Positions 1 through 9,670 of a stretch of DNA of 64,000 nucleotides are shown here, piece after piece. The position numbers and the translations under genes were made by a program. Within the stretch, counting starts at the first letter, position 1; the number at the start of each line of letters is the position of its first letter. The stretch covers positions 124,001 to 188,000 of the forward strand of contig NZ_JANHDO010000002.1 in assembly GCF_024494575.1 (NCBI RefSeq), in the 5' to 3' direction. The DNA is from Halorubrum salinum (GTDB lineage Archaea; Halobacteriota; Halobacteria; Halobacteriales; Haloferacaceae). A model generated the notes under the pieces. The model did no database searches and was not told the origin of the DNA. It was given only the letters and a program-made list of their open reading frames with translations.

Positions 1-2667
1 CGTGACGAGACACTCACAGACCGCCTGCTCGAGTTCGCCTCGCGTGTCCGCATGGACGATCTCGTGGCCGATATCCCGGATCCGTTGATTCAACGACTCG
101 ACTTTCTCCAACTCCCGTTTGTGGTCTTCGAGGTCTTGTTCCCGTTCGTTGCGGTCGAGCGCCCCTTCCGTCACAGCACCCAACGTCTCTACGAGTCTGA
201 CCGTCCAGTCGTCGAACCGCTCCGGTCGGGCGTCGCCCGCGATGAGAACGCCCCAATCGCCGATCGGAACGGCGAGTTCACTCCGGAGTGCTCGCTCGAA
301 CTCGTACTCCGTCTGCCGTGTTCGGAAGTCATCGACGACGGCGGTCTGTCCCGATGTGAACGCATCCCATTCGACGCCATCTCCGGGTTCGAAGGGAGGC
401 AGGTGGGCGAGCTGCTCAGGAGCGTCGCTTGCGCTTGCATGGACAGTCGGCCTGAGTTTCCACTCATCTTCGCCGAACGCATAAAATGCGACAGTAGAGA
501 CATCGAGGATATCGGCCAGCGTCTCCACCGCCTTTCGCGTTGTCTCCGGTCCCTCCTCGGCGTTGAACAACTCCTGGATGGCATCGTTGAGCGTCGCTAT
601 CCGGCGCTGGTACTCAAATTGGTCACTGACGTCCTGTATCATCTTAAAAACGACGTCGTCACCCTCTAGCTCTATCCTCTTCGTAGTGATCTCGACGGGG
701 ACCTCGTCGCCGCCTGCTGTGACGATAGTCGTTGGCGAACCGTCGGGTAGGTGTCGCCACGTCTCTTTTCGCTCGGTTGTGTCCGTGAATATCGAATCGT
801 ATCCGTCGCGGTTCTCGGCGGGATGCACAGACGCTCGGTTTTCCCCGATGAGATCGGCTGCCGGACGGTCGAGAAGTGTCCCGGCAGCCTCGTTCGCTTC
901 GAGAATATCTCCAGTCGTGGGATCGACAGCAACTACCGGAACTGGTGCCATCTCCAGTAGCTTCTGATAGCGTTTTTCTGCCCGCTGTCGGGCCTGTTCC
1001 TGCTCCTTGCGTTCGGTGACATCTCGGAAATAGACGGCTATTCCTCCGTCGCTGTTCGGATACGCCTGCACGTCGAACCATCCATCGAGCGCCGGATAGT
1101 ACTCGGTAAACGAGGTCGGTTCTCGGGTGTTCATCACCGCTCGATACCGGGCTTCGAATGGCGTGTCTCGGGCGGCTTCGAACACGTCCCAGATACTCCG
1201 GCCGAGTATCTCTGCTTCGGACGTGTCTAGCAGTGTCTCGGCCTGATCACTGACGAACGTGAACTGCCAGTCGGCGTCCAGTTCGAATATTCCGTCGGTA
1301 ACCCGGTCGATAACCTGCTTTCGCTTGCGTTCTTGTCGTTTGCGCTCGGTGATGTCCTCTTGTGTCCCCAAAAATCGGACGAGTTCCTCGTCGGTGTCGT
1401 ACACCGGAGTGATCATAACGCTATTCCAGAACTCGGTTCCATCTTTTCGATAGTTGCGGAGTTCCGCTGTCACCTGCTCTTGGTTGTCGATGGCTTCTCG
1501 AAGCTTTCTAACTGGTTCCTCTCGGGTGCTTTCGCCTTGGAGAAAACGACAATCTTGGCCGATAACCTCCGATTCTGAATATCCAGTTATCTGTTCGAAT
1601 GCTTCGTTTGCATACGAGATGGGAGTATCGTCTGCTCCCGGCTCCGCCATTATAAGGGGCGAATTTGCCTTCTCGATTGCCCGCCAGAGGAGGTCCTTCT
1701 CGCGTTCCTGTTCCTTGCGTTCGGTGATGTCTGTTGTAGTGCCAAACCATTCGACGATTTCACCGTCCTCCAGTATTGGCACCGCTCTTGAATGCGTCCA
1801 CCCTGTGGTGCCATCAGCGCATCGTATCCGGTGTTCCAATTCGAACGGGCTCTGTGTCTCGATCGCCTCGTCGATCGCCTGCTTCACCCGAGCGTGGTCC
1901 GTTTCTGGGACATACGCTTGCCATGTGCTTGGCCGATCGGTCGAGACGAAATTATCCTCGGCAAGTTGGTAGATCTCCGACCAGTCTGGACTCATCCGAT
2001 AGATGCCATCTGTCGTGGCTCTCATCAGCGCATCGAGCCGGTTTTTACTCTCGTATACTTCCTGTACGGCGCGTTTTTCTCCCGTCACATCGTCGAACAA
2101 AACAGCGACCGTATGATCGTCAGGCTCCCCGACACGATACATGTGAGCATCTATCCACTGATCATCGAGCGTCTCGAAACGCGTTATGAACCGGGTGGAT
2201 TCGCCCGTCTGTGCGACGGTGGTGTACGCATCGAATATGTGGGCGTCGCTGTCTGGCTCCAACTCGCGTACCGATTTGCCTTCTGTATCTTGCAACCCAG
2301 TGAGCGCTTCGAATGCTGAATTCGATTCAACGAACCGGTAGTCTACCGGCTGGCCGTCCTCGTCGAAGTCGAACGTAATAACACAGATAGCTTTGTCCAG
2401 TGACTGGAACAGCGCCCGATACGTCTCGTCCGTTTGCTGCTCCGCGCCTCTGTCTCGCTCGACTGGTCGCCACCAAACACGGCCGCGGGCACCGACTTTT
2501 TTGGTCTCAAGTGTGCCATCTTCGACGAGCGTCTCAAGTTTATTATAGATCGTTCGGTCGGTACAGTCGAACGATTCGGCGACTTCCGGTGTGGTGAGCG
2601 GCGTGCCGGGCGGTCCGAGCGCGTTGAACACGTCGCTGACCTCCGAAAGTGTGGGAACCGAACTCAT
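1..2667 (-). CDS. Bat-type multi-PAS/LOV/GAF transcriptional regulator (3' part outside window)
   Basis: Open from ATG at 2667 to the window edge (889 codons, no stop); the C-terminus is missing. Seen in order: winged-helix DNA-binding domain (about 1-65), two PAS domains (75-195, 200-320), a LOV domain (325-445), two further PAS domains (450-685), a GAF domain (690-845), and the start of the segment that precedes the bacterio-opsin-activator HTH in Bat proteins (motif TRGELEQAVCECL). The LOV core reads GQDCRFLQG with Cys373 where flavin-binding LOV proteins form their photoadduct, followed by NYRKDG, FWN and FLGTQED, whose Gln matches the flavin-contacting Gln. A blue-light or redox-responsive regulator is therefore likely (inference). 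GC and codon use are clearly lower than in neighbouring genes, suggesting a different evolutionary history. A TATA-like box at 2685-2697 makes a leaderless transcript likely. Targets are unknown. Confidence 0.85.
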   Translation of the reverse strand, partial: MSSVPTLSEVSDVFNALGPPGTPLTTPEVAESFDCTDRTIYNKLETLVEDGTLETKKVGARGRVWWRPVERDRGAEQQTDETYRALFQSLDKAICVITFDFDEDGQPVDYRFVESNSAFEALTGLQDTEGKSVRELEPDSDAHIFDAYTTVAQTGESTRFITRFETLDDQWIDAHMYRVGEPDDHTVAVLFDDVTGEKRAVQEVYESKNRLDALMRATTDGIYRMSPDWSEIYQLAEDNFVSTDRPSTWQAYVPETDHARVKQAIDEAIETQSPFELEHRIRCADGTTGWTHSRAVPILEDGEIVEWFGTTTDITERKEQEREKDLLWRAIEKANSPLIMAEPGADDTPISYANEAFEQITGYSESEVIGQDCRFLQGESTREEPVRKLREAIDNQEQVTAELRNYRKDGTEFWNSVMITPVYDTDEELVRFLGTQEDITERKRQERKRKQVIDRVTDGIFELDADWQFTFVSDQAETLLDTSEAEILGRSIWDVFEAARDTPFEARYRAVMNTREPTSFTEYYPALDGWFDVQAYPNSDGGIAVYFRDVTERKEQEQARQRAEKRYQKLLEMAPVPVVAVDPTTGDILEANEAAGTLLDRPAADLIGENRASVHPAENRDGYDSIFTDTTERKETWRHLPDGSPTTIVTAGGDEVPVEITTKRIELEGDDVVFKMIQDVSDQFEYQRRIATLNDAIQELFNAEEGPETTRKAVETLADILDVSTVAFYAFGEDEWKLRPTVHASASDAPEQLAHLPPFEPGDGVEWDAFTSGQTAVVDDFRTRQTEYEFERALRSELAVPIGDWGVLIAGDARPERFDDWTVRLVETLGAVTEGALDRNEREQDLEDHKRELEKVESLNQRIRDIGHEIVHADTRGELEQAVCECLVT

Positions 2668-2684
2668 ATCCCTTGTTACATGAG

Positions 2685-2697
2685 AACAAAAATAATA
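2685..2697 (-). promoter_or_regulatory. TATA-like promoter element of the LOV/Bat-type regulator
   Basis: The minus strand reads CTATTATTTTTG, centred about 25 bases before the ATG at 2667. This is the spacing of leaderless haloarchaeal promoters. Confidence 0.5.
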
Positions 2698-2803
2698 GTT
2701 CCGTCAACAGAATACACGGAGTTCGTTGCTCTGGAACCGGAATCCGTGTAAAATCTCAGCAAGCTGCCGTCGATACACCCGTGACTTCTCGTCGCGATCG
2801 TCG

Positions 2804-2809
2804 AAAAAA
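2804..2809 (-). terminator. Oligo-T terminator after the CitE-like gene
   Basis: Six T residues on the minus strand, 38 bases past the stop codon of the lyase gene. Archaeal RNA polymerase terminates at such T tracts. There is no obvious stem. Confidence 0.45.
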
Positions 2810-2846
2810 CCAGGAATCGGCCGGTATCGAGCGCGCGGTGGCCCGA

Positions 2847-3758
2847 TTACAGGATGCCGGCGGCTTCCGCGGTCTCGACGATGTCCTGTGCCATCTTGTT
2901 CGTCGCCTCGTCGACCATCTGGCCGTCGACGCTCACTGCGCCCTGGCCCTTCTCCATCGCCTCGGCGTAGGCGTCTACGATCCGCTTCGCGCGCTCGGCG
3001 ACCTCCGGGTCCGGCGCGAACACTTCGTTGCCGATCTCGATCTGCGACGGGTGGATAGCCCACTTGCCGTCACAGCCGATCATGTTGGCGTTGTTGGCGG
3101 ACTCGCGGAACCCTTCGGGGTCCTCGATGTCGGCGTACGGGCCGTCGAGACACGGCAGACCGGCGGACTTGGCCGCGGAGTTACACTCGGAGAGCGCGTG
3201 GTGCCAGTAGTGTCCGGGGTACTCGGGGAACTGGCCGATGTCGAGTCCGGGCGTCCCCATCGCGGCGGAGTAGTCGCCGGGACCGAAGATGATAGAGGAG
3301 AGGCGGTCGGAGGCGTGCGCGATGTCGTGGACGTTGTGGATCCCCTCGCCGTCCTCGATCTGGGGTTCGAGACCGATGCCGCCGACCTCGAGGTCGTTGT
3401 TCACTTCGATCTGTTCGAGGAGGTTCTCGACGGTGTGAATGTCGCTCGCGGACTTCACCTTCGGCACGATGATGTCGTCGATGAACTCGCCGGCCTCGCC
3501 GACGACGGTGATCAGGTCGTCGTACCACCACTGCGTGTCGATGCCGTTCATCCGGAAGCTGAGGACCTTGTCGCTCCAGTCCTCCTCGCGGGCGGCCTCG
3601 ATGAGCGGTGCGCGGGCGTCCGGCTTCGCGTTCGGCGCGACGGAGTCTTCCAGGTCGAGGAAGACCTCGTCAGCGTCGCTGTCGGCCGCCGAATGCATCA
3701 TTTTCTCGTCGCTCGCGGGCGTTGCCAGCTGCGTCCGACGAAGAGTAACGTCCGTCAT
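2847..3758 (-). CDS. HpcH/HpaI-CitE family lyase (candidate malyl-CoA-type lyase)
   Basis: 303 residues, one TIM-barrel domain of the citrate-lyase beta/malyl-CoA lyase family. Visible signatures are FLDLEDSVAP (acidic metal/substrate strand), GLEPQIEDGEGI and FGPGDYSAAMG. In haloarchaea such enzymes cleave or condense malyl-CoA or beta-methylmalyl-CoA in central carbon metabolism; exact substrate specificity cannot be read from the sequence. The ATG at 3758 (MTDVTLRRTQL) is chosen over an upstream in-frame ATG at 3854 because the TATA-like element at 3788-3795 lies about 33 bases before it and the extra 32 residues look non-coding. It is a single gene: an oligo-T tract follows and the neighbours are separately transcribed. 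Confidence 0.85.
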   Translation of the reverse strand: MTDVTLRRTQLATPASDEKMMHSAADSDADEVFLDLEDSVAPNAKPDARAPLIEAAREEDWSDKVLSFRMNGIDTQWWYDDLITVVGEAGEFIDDIIVPKVKSASDIHTVENLLEQIEVNNDLEVGGIGLEPQIEDGEGIHNVHDIAHASDRLSSIIFGPGDYSAAMGTPGLDIGQFPEYPGHYWHHALSECNSAAKSAGLPCLDGPYADIEDPEGFRESANNANMIGCDGKWAIHPSQIEIGNEVFAPDPEVAERAKRIVDAYAEAMEKGQGAVSVDGQMVDEATNKMAQDIVETAEAAGIL

Positions 3759-3787
3759 GTGTGACGGATGGAGGACGAACACGCACG

Positions 3788-3795
3788 AAAATAAA
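3788..3795 (-). promoter_or_regulatory. TATA box of the CitE-like lyase gene
   Basis: The minus strand reads TTTATTTT, centred about 33 bases upstream of the ATG at 3758, predicting a 5' leader of only a few bases. It supports the chosen start. Confidence 0.55.
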
Positions 3796-3965
3796 TCTAC
3801 CTCACTTGGTTTTCTCTGAGACGAAAACGAGTATATCCCGTGCGGCGCGTTCACATTACACTCGCGGTGCTGTCGATGGCGGGGGCGGCGGCGGAACAGC
3901 GGTGGAGCGTCGGAACTGCGGAGGAGCGACGGAGCAGCGGAGCGGCGGCGACTCCCGGCGAGCGG

Positions 3966-4982
3966 TCAGGGTTCGAGGACGACCCGGAACCGCGCTTCGT
4001 TGTCGATCATGCGGTCGTACGCCGCGTCGACCTCCTCCAGTCCGTACGTCTCGACCTCGGGCGTAATCTCGCGGAGCGCGCTGAACTCCAGGGTGTCCTG
4101 GGAGTCGCGCGCGTGGCCCGACCCCCACCCCTCGACCGCGCCGAGCGACCCGACCAGCTCCTGGACGTTCACCGACACCGGCTCGCCCGGGACCCCGACG
4201 GCGACCACGGAACCGCCGATCCCGAGCCCGCCGACGACCGACTCGATCGCGTCGCTCGCCGGCGCGGTCGAGAGGACGACGCTCGCGCCACCGAGTTCCT
4301 GTAGCCGCGCCGCCGGATCGGTGTCCGCGGCGTTCACGAAGTGGTCCGCGCCCAACTCGCGGGCGAGCGGCTCCTTGTCGGGGCTCCGCGAGATCGCGAC
4401 GGTCTCGTACCCGGCCGCGTGCGCGTACTGCACACCGAGGTGTCCGAGCCCGCCGACGCCGACGACGGCGACGAGGTCGCCGGGCTGCGCGTCGCTGTTC
4501 CGCAGGGCGTTGTACGTGGTGACCCCGGCACACAGGAGCGGCGCGGCGTCGACGGCGTCGAGGTCGTCGGGGATCGCCGCCAGCGCCTCGGCGGGAACCG
4601 TCGCGTACTCGGCGTAGCCGCCGTCGAACGTGAGGCCGGTGACCTCGGCGTTCTCGCACTGCAGGAACTGCCCGCGCCGGCACGGGTCGCAGGTGAAACA
4701 GTGGCCGCCGTGCCAGCCCGCGCCGACCCGATCGCCCGCCTCCCACGCGCTCACGTCGTCGCCGACGGCGTCGATCCGTCCCGCGATCTCGTGGCCCGGG
4801 ACCCGCGGGTAGCTCACCCCGGGGAACGTCCCCTCCTTGACGAAGGCGTCGCTGTGACAGATCCCGCAGGCCTCGACCGCGACACGGACCTCGTTCGGGC
4901 CGGGATCTGGAACCTCCCGCTCGACCATCTCGAACTCGCCGCCCGCCTCCGGTACGACCGCGGCTCGCATGGTGTCCGTCAT
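3966..4982 (-). CDS. Zinc-dependent alcohol dehydrogenase (MDR family)
   Basis: 338 residues, the usual length for medium-chain zinc alcohol dehydrogenases. Catalytic zinc ligands are visible in GICHSDAF (Cys) and GHEIAGRI (His-Glu). The structural zinc site is the four-cysteine block CFTCDPCRRGQFLQC. The nucleotide-binding loop is VGVGGLGHLG. The order is therefore a GroES-like catalytic domain followed by a Rossmann domain. It should oxidise an alcohol or reduce an aldehyde with NAD(P); the substrate is unknown. Start at ATG 4982 (MTDTMRAAVV); the open frame continues far upstream only because stops are rare at this GC. It is not in an operon: the lyase gene is about 200 bases downstream and the pilus ATPase gene diverges upstream. 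Confidence 0.88.
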   Translation of the reverse strand: MTDTMRAAVVPEAGGEFEMVEREVPDPGPNEVRVAVEACGICHSDAFVKEGTFPGVSYPRVPGHEIAGRIDAVGDDVSAWEAGDRVGAGWHGGHCFTCDPCRRGQFLQCENAEVTGLTFDGGYAEYATVPAEALAAIPDDLDAVDAAPLLCAGVTTYNALRNSDAQPGDLVAVVGVGGLGHLGVQYAHAAGYETVAISRSPDKEPLARELGADHFVNAADTDPAARLQELGGASVVLSTAPASDAIESVVGGLGIGGSVVAVGVPGEPVSVNVQELVGSLGAVEGWGSGHARDSQDTLEFSALREITPEVETYGLEEVDAAYDRMIDNEARFRVVLEP

Positions 4983-5178
4983 CGGCCGTTCATCCGGGCG
5001 ACGCGCGGGAAAACCTGACGGCGGCGGGGATCTGACCGGCCGACGCGCGCCGGACGTTTCCCGCGGCTGAAACGACATATCAAATATAATACAAACGCTT
5101 AACTCGGGGCGGCGGCCACCCGCGACCGACGATGACGACGAGCGGGGACGGCGACGTCGCGGGGGACCGGTCGGCGGC

Positions 5179-7605
5179 GTGGACCGAGACGCGAGCGAGC
5201 CACGAGACCGAGACACGAGGGACCGAAACGAGGAGAGGAGAGCGCCGAGGGGCCGGGACGTGAGCGAGGGGCCGACGCTTCGGATCGGCGACGAGGCGGA
5301 CGACGACCCGCCCGGCGCGGTGCCCGCGCCCGTCCCTCCGGACGACCCGGAGGCGTGGTACGCGCCCGACGTCCGCGCGCAGTACGAGCCCGCTCCCGGC
5401 GTGGTGGCGACGGTGCGCGAGCGCGACGGCGGGCGGTTCGGATACGACGTGCGCGAGCCGTTGCTCTCGCCGGCCGACGAGCGCGCGCTCGACCGCGTCC
5501 GCGGCCACTTCTCCGCGGTCCGCCACCGCCGACCGCTCACGCGGGTCGGCGTGGTGGAACGCGCCGCGGCCGGCTTCGAGCCCAAGTACGAGCGCGCGCT
5601 CGACCGGCTGCTCGACGCGAGCGCCGCAGCGCGCCGCCGAATCGACTACCACGCCCTCCGCGACCTCCGGCTGCTCGGCGAGTTGACTCCCGTCGCGCTC
5701 GACGACCGCATCGAGATCGCCGACGTCGGCGACGAGCGCGAGCTGGTCGTCCACACCGAGACGTTCGCGCCCCTCGAAACGGGGATCGACGCGGACGCCC
5801 CGTACGTCGAACGGGTCGCGGCCGAGCGGCTCGCGCAGTACGCCGTCGAGTTCGCCGGCCTCTCCGTCGACGTGGTGATCTACCGCGAGCGACTCCTCGG
5901 CTCCGACGCCTTCGAGACGAAGTACGCCGCGCTCGAACCCGACCTGCTCCCGGGAGACGCGGCGCTCATCGAGGAGTGTAAAGCGCGGATCTGGGAGACG
6001 TCGGTGAACGGCGTCGTCGACGATCGCGAGTCGTTCGTCGACGCCCACGCCCGTCGGTTCCTCACGCAGCGGCTCACCGCCCGCGACACCCGCGCGTGGC
6101 TCGACGCGGCGGCTCACCGGGTGCGTTCGGCGCTCGCGTCACGCGGCCTCGCGGTGCCCCCGGTCGACTCGCGGTACGCCCGAGACCGCCTCGACGACCT
6201 CGCGTACTACGTGCTCCGCGACTTCGTCGGCGAGGGTATCTTGACCGTCCCGGTCCGCGACCCGAACCTCGAAGACGTGGAGGCGAACCGGGTCGGCGAG
6301 CGCGTGAAGGTCGTCCCGCGCTCGTCGGTCCTCCGGCGCGGCGACGAGAGTACCCCGACCGAGTCCGTCAGCACCGCCGGGCGGCGGGTCCCGACGAACC
6401 TCGCGTTCGCCGACGAGACCGCGTTCGTCAACGTCGTCACCGGGCTCGCGGCCCGCGACGGGACCGAACTCAACGCCTCGACGCCGTCCGCGAAGGTGAA
6501 CCTCGACGTCGACGGCGTCGAGGAGACGATCCGGTGTGCGGTGGCGCTGCCGGTCATCTCCGAGGGCGGCCCGCACGTCTCCATCCGCAAGCAGTCGCCG
6601 GACGCGCTGACGCCGGTAGACCTGATCGACCGCGGGACGCTGTCCGTCGACCTCGTCACGCTGTTGTGGCTGCTGTATGAACACCGCGGCGTCGTCCTCT
6701 TCGCGGGGCCGACCGGCGTGGGAAAGACGACGCTTCTCAACGCCCACACGCCCTTCATCCCGTTCGACGACCGCCCCGTCTCGATCGACGAGGGGTCACG
6801 AGAGGTTCGGCTCCCGCACGAGACCGGGGTGTCGCTCACGACGCGCGACCACGAGGACGCCTACAAGTCGGTGAGCATGTCGGACCTGATGACCGAGGCG
6901 AACTACCTCAATCCCGACATCGAGGTGATAGCCGAGATCAACACGCCGGCGAGCTTCGAGACGTTCGCCGAGACGCTGAACACGGGCCACGGCGTGATCG
7001 GGACGACGCACGCCGAGGACGTGGAGTCGCTCGTCAACCGCGTGATAGAGCGCGGGCTCCGCCCCTCGCTGTTGCGCGAGATCGACGTGGTCGTCTTCCC
7101 GCGACAGGTCGGCGGCGAGCGGTACGTCTCGCGGGTGGTCGAACTGCTCTCGGCCGACGAGTACGAGGCGCTCGATCGGGACGCGACACACAGCCCGACT
7201 GGGAATCCGACGCACGGCGGGGCCGGCGTCGTCGACAAGGGCGAGACGACGGTGTACTACAACACGGTCGCGTGGCGCACCCCCGACGGCGAGTTCCGGT
7301 TTCCGGGCGCGCCGAGGGCTGACCCGTCCGCTTCCGGCGGCGTCGGTCCGGGGCCATCGCCGGCGCGGACGGAGCGAGCGCTCCACACGTTCGCCCGCCT
7401 GGCCGCCCGAACCGACCGCGACGCCGACGACGTGGCGGCCGAGTTCGCCGCCAAGCGCCGCTACGTCGAGTACCTCGTCCGCGAGGGCGTCGACGACGCG
7501 GACGACCTGTTCGAGTTCCTCGCCGACCTCCGAACCGACGAGGCCGCGACCGTCGAGCGAGCCGCGCGCACGATGCGCGATCGGCCGGGACGGGGATCGC
7601 CGTGA
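5179..7605 (+). CDS. PilB/TadA-type secretion ATPase
   Basis: 808 residues. The C-terminal half is a type II/IV secretion ATPase: Walker A GPTGVGKTT at about residue 510, the conserved acidic segment IEVIAEINTP, and the His-containing switch GHGVIGTTHAED. The N-terminal 380 residues hold the family-specific domain that packs against the pilus machinery. It powers assembly of a type IV-like pilus or secretion of a pilin-like polymer, working with the membrane protein encoded immediately downstream, whose GTG overlaps this stop by four bases. The GTG at 5179 is the first start in frame; a GTG at 5260 (MSEGPTLRIGD) is an equally possible start and would remove a charged, disordered-looking head. 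An AT-rich element lies at about 5080-5100. No pilin or prepilin peptidase gene is in the window. Confidence 0.85.
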   Translation: MDRDASEPRDRDTRDRNEERRAPRGRDVSEGPTLRIGDEADDDPPGAVPAPVPPDDPEAWYAPDVRAQYEPAPGVVATVRERDGGRFGYDVREPLLSPADERALDRVRGHFSAVRHRRPLTRVGVVERAAAGFEPKYERALDRLLDASAAARRRIDYHALRDLRLLGELTPVALDDRIEIADVGDERELVVHTETFAPLETGIDADAPYVERVAAERLAQYAVEFAGLSVDVVIYRERLLGSDAFETKYAALEPDLLPGDAALIEECKARIWETSVNGVVDDRESFVDAHARRFLTQRLTARDTRAWLDAAAHRVRSALASRGLAVPPVDSRYARDRLDDLAYYVLRDFVGEGILTVPVRDPNLEDVEANRVGERVKVVPRSSVLRRGDESTPTESVSTAGRRVPTNLAFADETAFVNVVTGLAARDGTELNASTPSAKVNLDVDGVEETIRCAVALPVISEGGPHVSIRKQSPDALTPVDLIDRGTLSVDLVTLLWLLYEHRGVVLFAGPTGVGKTTLLNAHTPFIPFDDRPVSIDEGSREVRLPHETGVSLTTRDHEDAYKSVSMSDLMTEANYLNPDIEVIAEINTPASFETFAETLNTGHGVIGTTHAEDVESLVNRVIERGLRPSLLREIDVVVFPRQVGGERYVSRVVELLSADEYEALDRDATHSPTGNPTHGGAGVVDKGETTVYYNTVAWRTPDGEFRFPGAPRADPSASGGVGPGPSPARTERALHTFARLAARTDRDADDVAAEFAAKRRYVEYLVREGVDDADDLFEFLADLRTDEAATVERAARTMRDRPGRGSP

Positions 7606-9659
7606 GCGCGGGTCCGCGATCCGGAGTTGGCGACCCCGCCGACCCGCCGGATGCGGGGGGCACGCTCGCCGCCGCGGACGACGACCTCCCGCGGAGCCGG
7701 CGCGCGTCGGTCGCAGACCGCGTGCTGTACGCGCTGTTCGCACGTCACGCGGACGACCGCCGCCACGACGCGGACCGAAAGCGCTACCGCGGGACCGCGC
7801 TCGGGACGGGGTTCGAGACGTACCTGTCGCGGGTGTACGGGCTCTCGTGGCTCGTTTGTGCCGTCGTCACCGTGCCGGCGCTCGTCGTCGCGTCGGGCGT
7901 GACGCCGTCGCTTCTCGCCGCGGTCGACGCGCTGTTCGGAGGCGACGCGCCGATCCCGGTAGCGGCGCGCTCGCGCCGATGGGTCGCACTCGGGATCGCC
8001 GCGGCCGCCGGCCTCCTCGCGAAGCGCGCGACGGTGCGGTTCGGGGGTGTCCACCTCCGGTGGCTGACGGCGACCCGACGGACCGACATCGAACGGACGC
8101 TCCCCGGTGCCGTCCGATACCTCGAACTGCTCGCCTCCGGGAGCGACGGGCCGCGGGCGATGGTCGCCAAGGCCGCCGCGAGCGACGCCTACGGCGGGAC
8201 CGCGACCTCGCTGCGGAAGGCGCTCAACGCCGCTCGGCTCGCCGGGAGCCTCGACGAGGGGCTCCGCCGAGTCGCCCGCGACACGCCCTCGCGAGAGCTG
8301 CTCGCGCCGTTTCTCCTCAAGTTCCGCAAGCACGCCGCCACGGGCGACGCGGCGCTCGCGTCGTACCTCCGGACGGAGAGCCGAATGCTGGCGCACCGGC
8401 AGGACCGCGCTCGAAAGCGGGCCAGACGATTCTTGGAACTGCTCACGGAGCTGTTCGTCGCGGTGCTCGTCCTCCCGGCGCTGCTCGTGATCGCGGCGAC
8501 GGCGCTCACCGTGGTGATCCCGGAGTTCCTCCCGCCGGTGGATACTCCCGTCGGCGTGGTTCCGACGCGCGCGGTCGTGCTTTACGGGGCGGTCGCCTTC
8601 CTCGTCGCGCTCGGGCTCGCGGGCGCGGTCGCCGTCGGGACGCTCCGTCCGCCGAACCAGCGCGCGAGCTACGATCGGCCCGGCTCGCCGCGGGCGATCC
8701 TCGTCTCCGCCGGGCGCAACCCGGCGAGCACCGCAGTCGTGGCCGCGCCGGTCGCTCTCGCCCTCGCGGCGTGGCTCGCGGTCTCGGGATACACCCTGGT
8801 CAACGTGGCGCTTCTCGCGTACGCGGCGTTCGCCGCCCCCGTCGGCGTCGTCGCGGGACGGCGCACCCGGATCGACGACGCGAAGGACCGCGAACTCGCC
8901 GACTTCGTCCACGCCGTCTCGGGGCACGTGGCGCACGGTCGGCCGTTCCCGGACGCGGTCGAGGCCGTCGCCCGCGACGCCGACCTCGGGGTGTTAGACG
9001 GCGACGTCGCCGCCCTCGCGTTCGCCCTCCGATCGACGACCGCGACGGGTGCGGTCGGGTGTTCGCCGGGGGAGATGGCCCCGTCGAGAGCGGGAGCGAC
9101 GGGAGCGACGGGGGAGGGGGAGACGGGGTCGGCGAACGCGGGGAAGACAGACGCCGGAGAGACGACGGACGTTCGCGCGGCCGCGGTCGGCCGGTTCGTC
9201 GACCGCGTCGGGACGCCGCTCGCCGAGGGGACGCTCGGGCTCGTCACGGGCGCGTTGAACGCCGGCAGCGACGCGGACGCCGTCTTCGAGACGCTCCGGA
9301 TCGAGGTCGGACAGCTGTACAGCGAACAGCGCGCGCTCCGTTCGTCGATGCACCCGTACGTCGCGGTCGGCTGGGCGGCGGCCGCGCTGGTCGCGGCCGT
9401 CGTCGCCGTCGTCAACACGCAGGTGATCGACGCGGCGCGGCTCGCGGAGGTGGCCGCCGCCACCGACTTCGTGACCGAACCCGAGACGGTCCACCCCGAC
9501 CTCGAACGCTTCCGGCTGTACGTCGTCACGCAGGCGACGGTGCTCGCGTCGGGCTGGTTCGCCGGCACCGCCTCGCGCGGACGCTACGCGGCGCTCTTAC
9601 ACTCGGGGGTCCTCGTCGCCCTCTGTTATGCGGCGTTCACGCTCGGCGGGCTGTTGTGA
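7602..9659 (+). CDS. PilC/TadC-like type II secretion system membrane protein
   Basis: 685 residues, polytopic. Two T2SF-type cytoplasmic helical repeats (about 150-280 and 425-570) are separated by hydrophobic segments, for example residues 280-310, 325-350, 370-420 and near 580-685. It forms the inner-membrane platform for the PilB-type ATPase encoded upstream; the two are translationally coupled by the GTGA overlap at 7602-7605. The second repeat is interrupted by a low-complexity Ala/Gly/Thr/Ser insertion (about residues 485-525), probably a flexible surface loop. The GTG start is accepted because of the overlap. A dedicated pilin is expected elsewhere in the genome. Confidence 0.82.
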   Translation: MSAGPRSGVGDPADPPDAGGTLAAADDDLPRSRRASVADRVLYALFARHADDRRHDADRKRYRGTALGTGFETYLSRVYGLSWLVCAVVTVPALVVASGVTPSLLAAVDALFGGDAPIPVAARSRRWVALGIAAAAGLLAKRATVRFGGVHLRWLTATRRTDIERTLPGAVRYLELLASGSDGPRAMVAKAAASDAYGGTATSLRKALNAARLAGSLDEGLRRVARDTPSRELLAPFLLKFRKHAATGDAALASYLRTESRMLAHRQDRARKRARRFLELLTELFVAVLVLPALLVIAATALTVVIPEFLPPVDTPVGVVPTRAVVLYGAVAFLVALGLAGAVAVGTLRPPNQRASYDRPGSPRAILVSAGRNPASTAVVAAPVALALAAWLAVSGYTLVNVALLAYAAFAAPVGVVAGRRTRIDDAKDRELADFVHAVSGHVAHGRPFPDAVEAVARDADLGVLDGDVAALAFALRSTTATGAVGCSPGEMAPSRAGATGATGEGETGSANAGKTDAGETTDVRAAAVGRFVDRVGTPLAEGTLGLVTGALNAGSDADAVFETLRIEVGQLYSEQRALRSSMHPYVAVGWAAAALVAAVVAVVNTQVIDAARLAEVAAATDFVTEPETVHPDLERFRLYVVTQATVLASGWFAGTASRGRYAALLHSGVLVALCYAAFTLGGLL

Positions 9660-9670
9660 ACTGCCCGCCG

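Noticed and set aside
2649-3764. 371-codon plus-strand open frame opposite the CitE-like lyase
   Set aside because: It mirrors the lyase gene in the antisense frame that high GC keeps open; no family pattern and no promoter.
5132-5263. 43-codon ATG frame upstream of the PilB-like gene, overlapping its N-terminus
   Set aside because: Low-complexity charged product in another frame, no Shine-Dalgarno or conservation evidence; could be tested by ribosome profiling.
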